Assembly: GCA_021805955.1 (NCBI GenBank)
Contig: JAJZDO010000922.1
Span: forward strand, 1 to 5,778
Length of the DNA stretch: 5,778 nt
Direction of reading: 5' to 3'
Origin: Acidobacteriota bacterium
GTDB taxonomy: Bacteria; Acidobacteriota; Terriglobia; Terriglobales; Acidobacteriaceae
Shown here: positions 5,722 to 5,778 of the stretch, in pieces
How the letters are laid out: the number at the start of each line of letters is the position of its first letter
How positions within the stretch are numbered: position 1 is the stretch's first letter
The notes under the pieces: generated by a model
Databases searched by the model: none
What the model saw: the letters and a program-made list of their open reading frames with translations, nothing else
What the model was told of the DNA's origin: nothing
Program-made: the position numbers and the translations under genes

Positions 5722-5778
5722 ACTCCGGTCGTTGAGTGCGACTCTTCCGTATGCATCGCGACGCGCCAGTACGTCTGC

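Overview
The window looks like the right-hand end of an integrative and conjugative element (ICE), or a close relative, inserted at a tRNA-Asn gene of a soil-type bacterium. The best guess for the host is Acidobacteriota (Terriglobia). That guess rests on the moderate GC content and on the integrase C-terminal half, whose MRRTLGTD...KDAQ..LRHAS pattern I associate with acidobacterial integrases. No search was run, so the taxonomy is an inference.

Layout, left to right. Bases 1-73 (minus) hold the first codons of a gene that runs off the window, possibly VirB3/TrbD-like. Bases 129-491 (minus) encode a VirB2/TrbC-type conjugative pilin precursor, so a type IV secretion operon begins here and continues leftwards. 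Its promoter region is 492-756. Bases 757-993 (minus) encode a 78-residue orphan protein. Bases 1095-2519 (plus) encode a 474-residue protein of unknown family with a hydrophobic segment near its C-terminus, transcribed divergently from the orphan. Bases 2656-3609 (minus) encode a LysR-type regulator, convergent with the 474-residue gene. A 365-bp divergent intergenic region follows. Then come an excisionase-like small helix-turn-helix protein (3975-4280, plus) and a tyrosine recombinase/integrase (4333-5640, plus). The integrase stop codon lies 6 bp from the CCA end of a complete tRNA-Asn(GTT) gene on the opposite strand (5647-5721). An integrase abutting the 3' end of an intact tRNA is the classic arrangement of an attachment site, so host chromosome probably begins inside the tRNA.

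The most interesting signal is regulatory. A bipartite motif of about 47 bp occurs twice. One copy is upstream of the pilin operon (555-601, minus) and the other upstream of the excisionase-integrase operon (3817-3863, plus). Both have two CCATAG boxes exactly 21 bp apart, a completely diverged 9-bp spacer, and a conserved block ending in TTGGAC. This suggests one element-encoded regulator that switches excision and conjugative transfer together. The LysR protein beside the xis promoter and the excisionase-like HTH protein itself are the candidate regulators visible here.

The 474-residue gene and the 78-residue gene sit between the conjugation and recombination modules, where ICEs usually carry cargo. 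Neither can be assigned a function from sequence alone.
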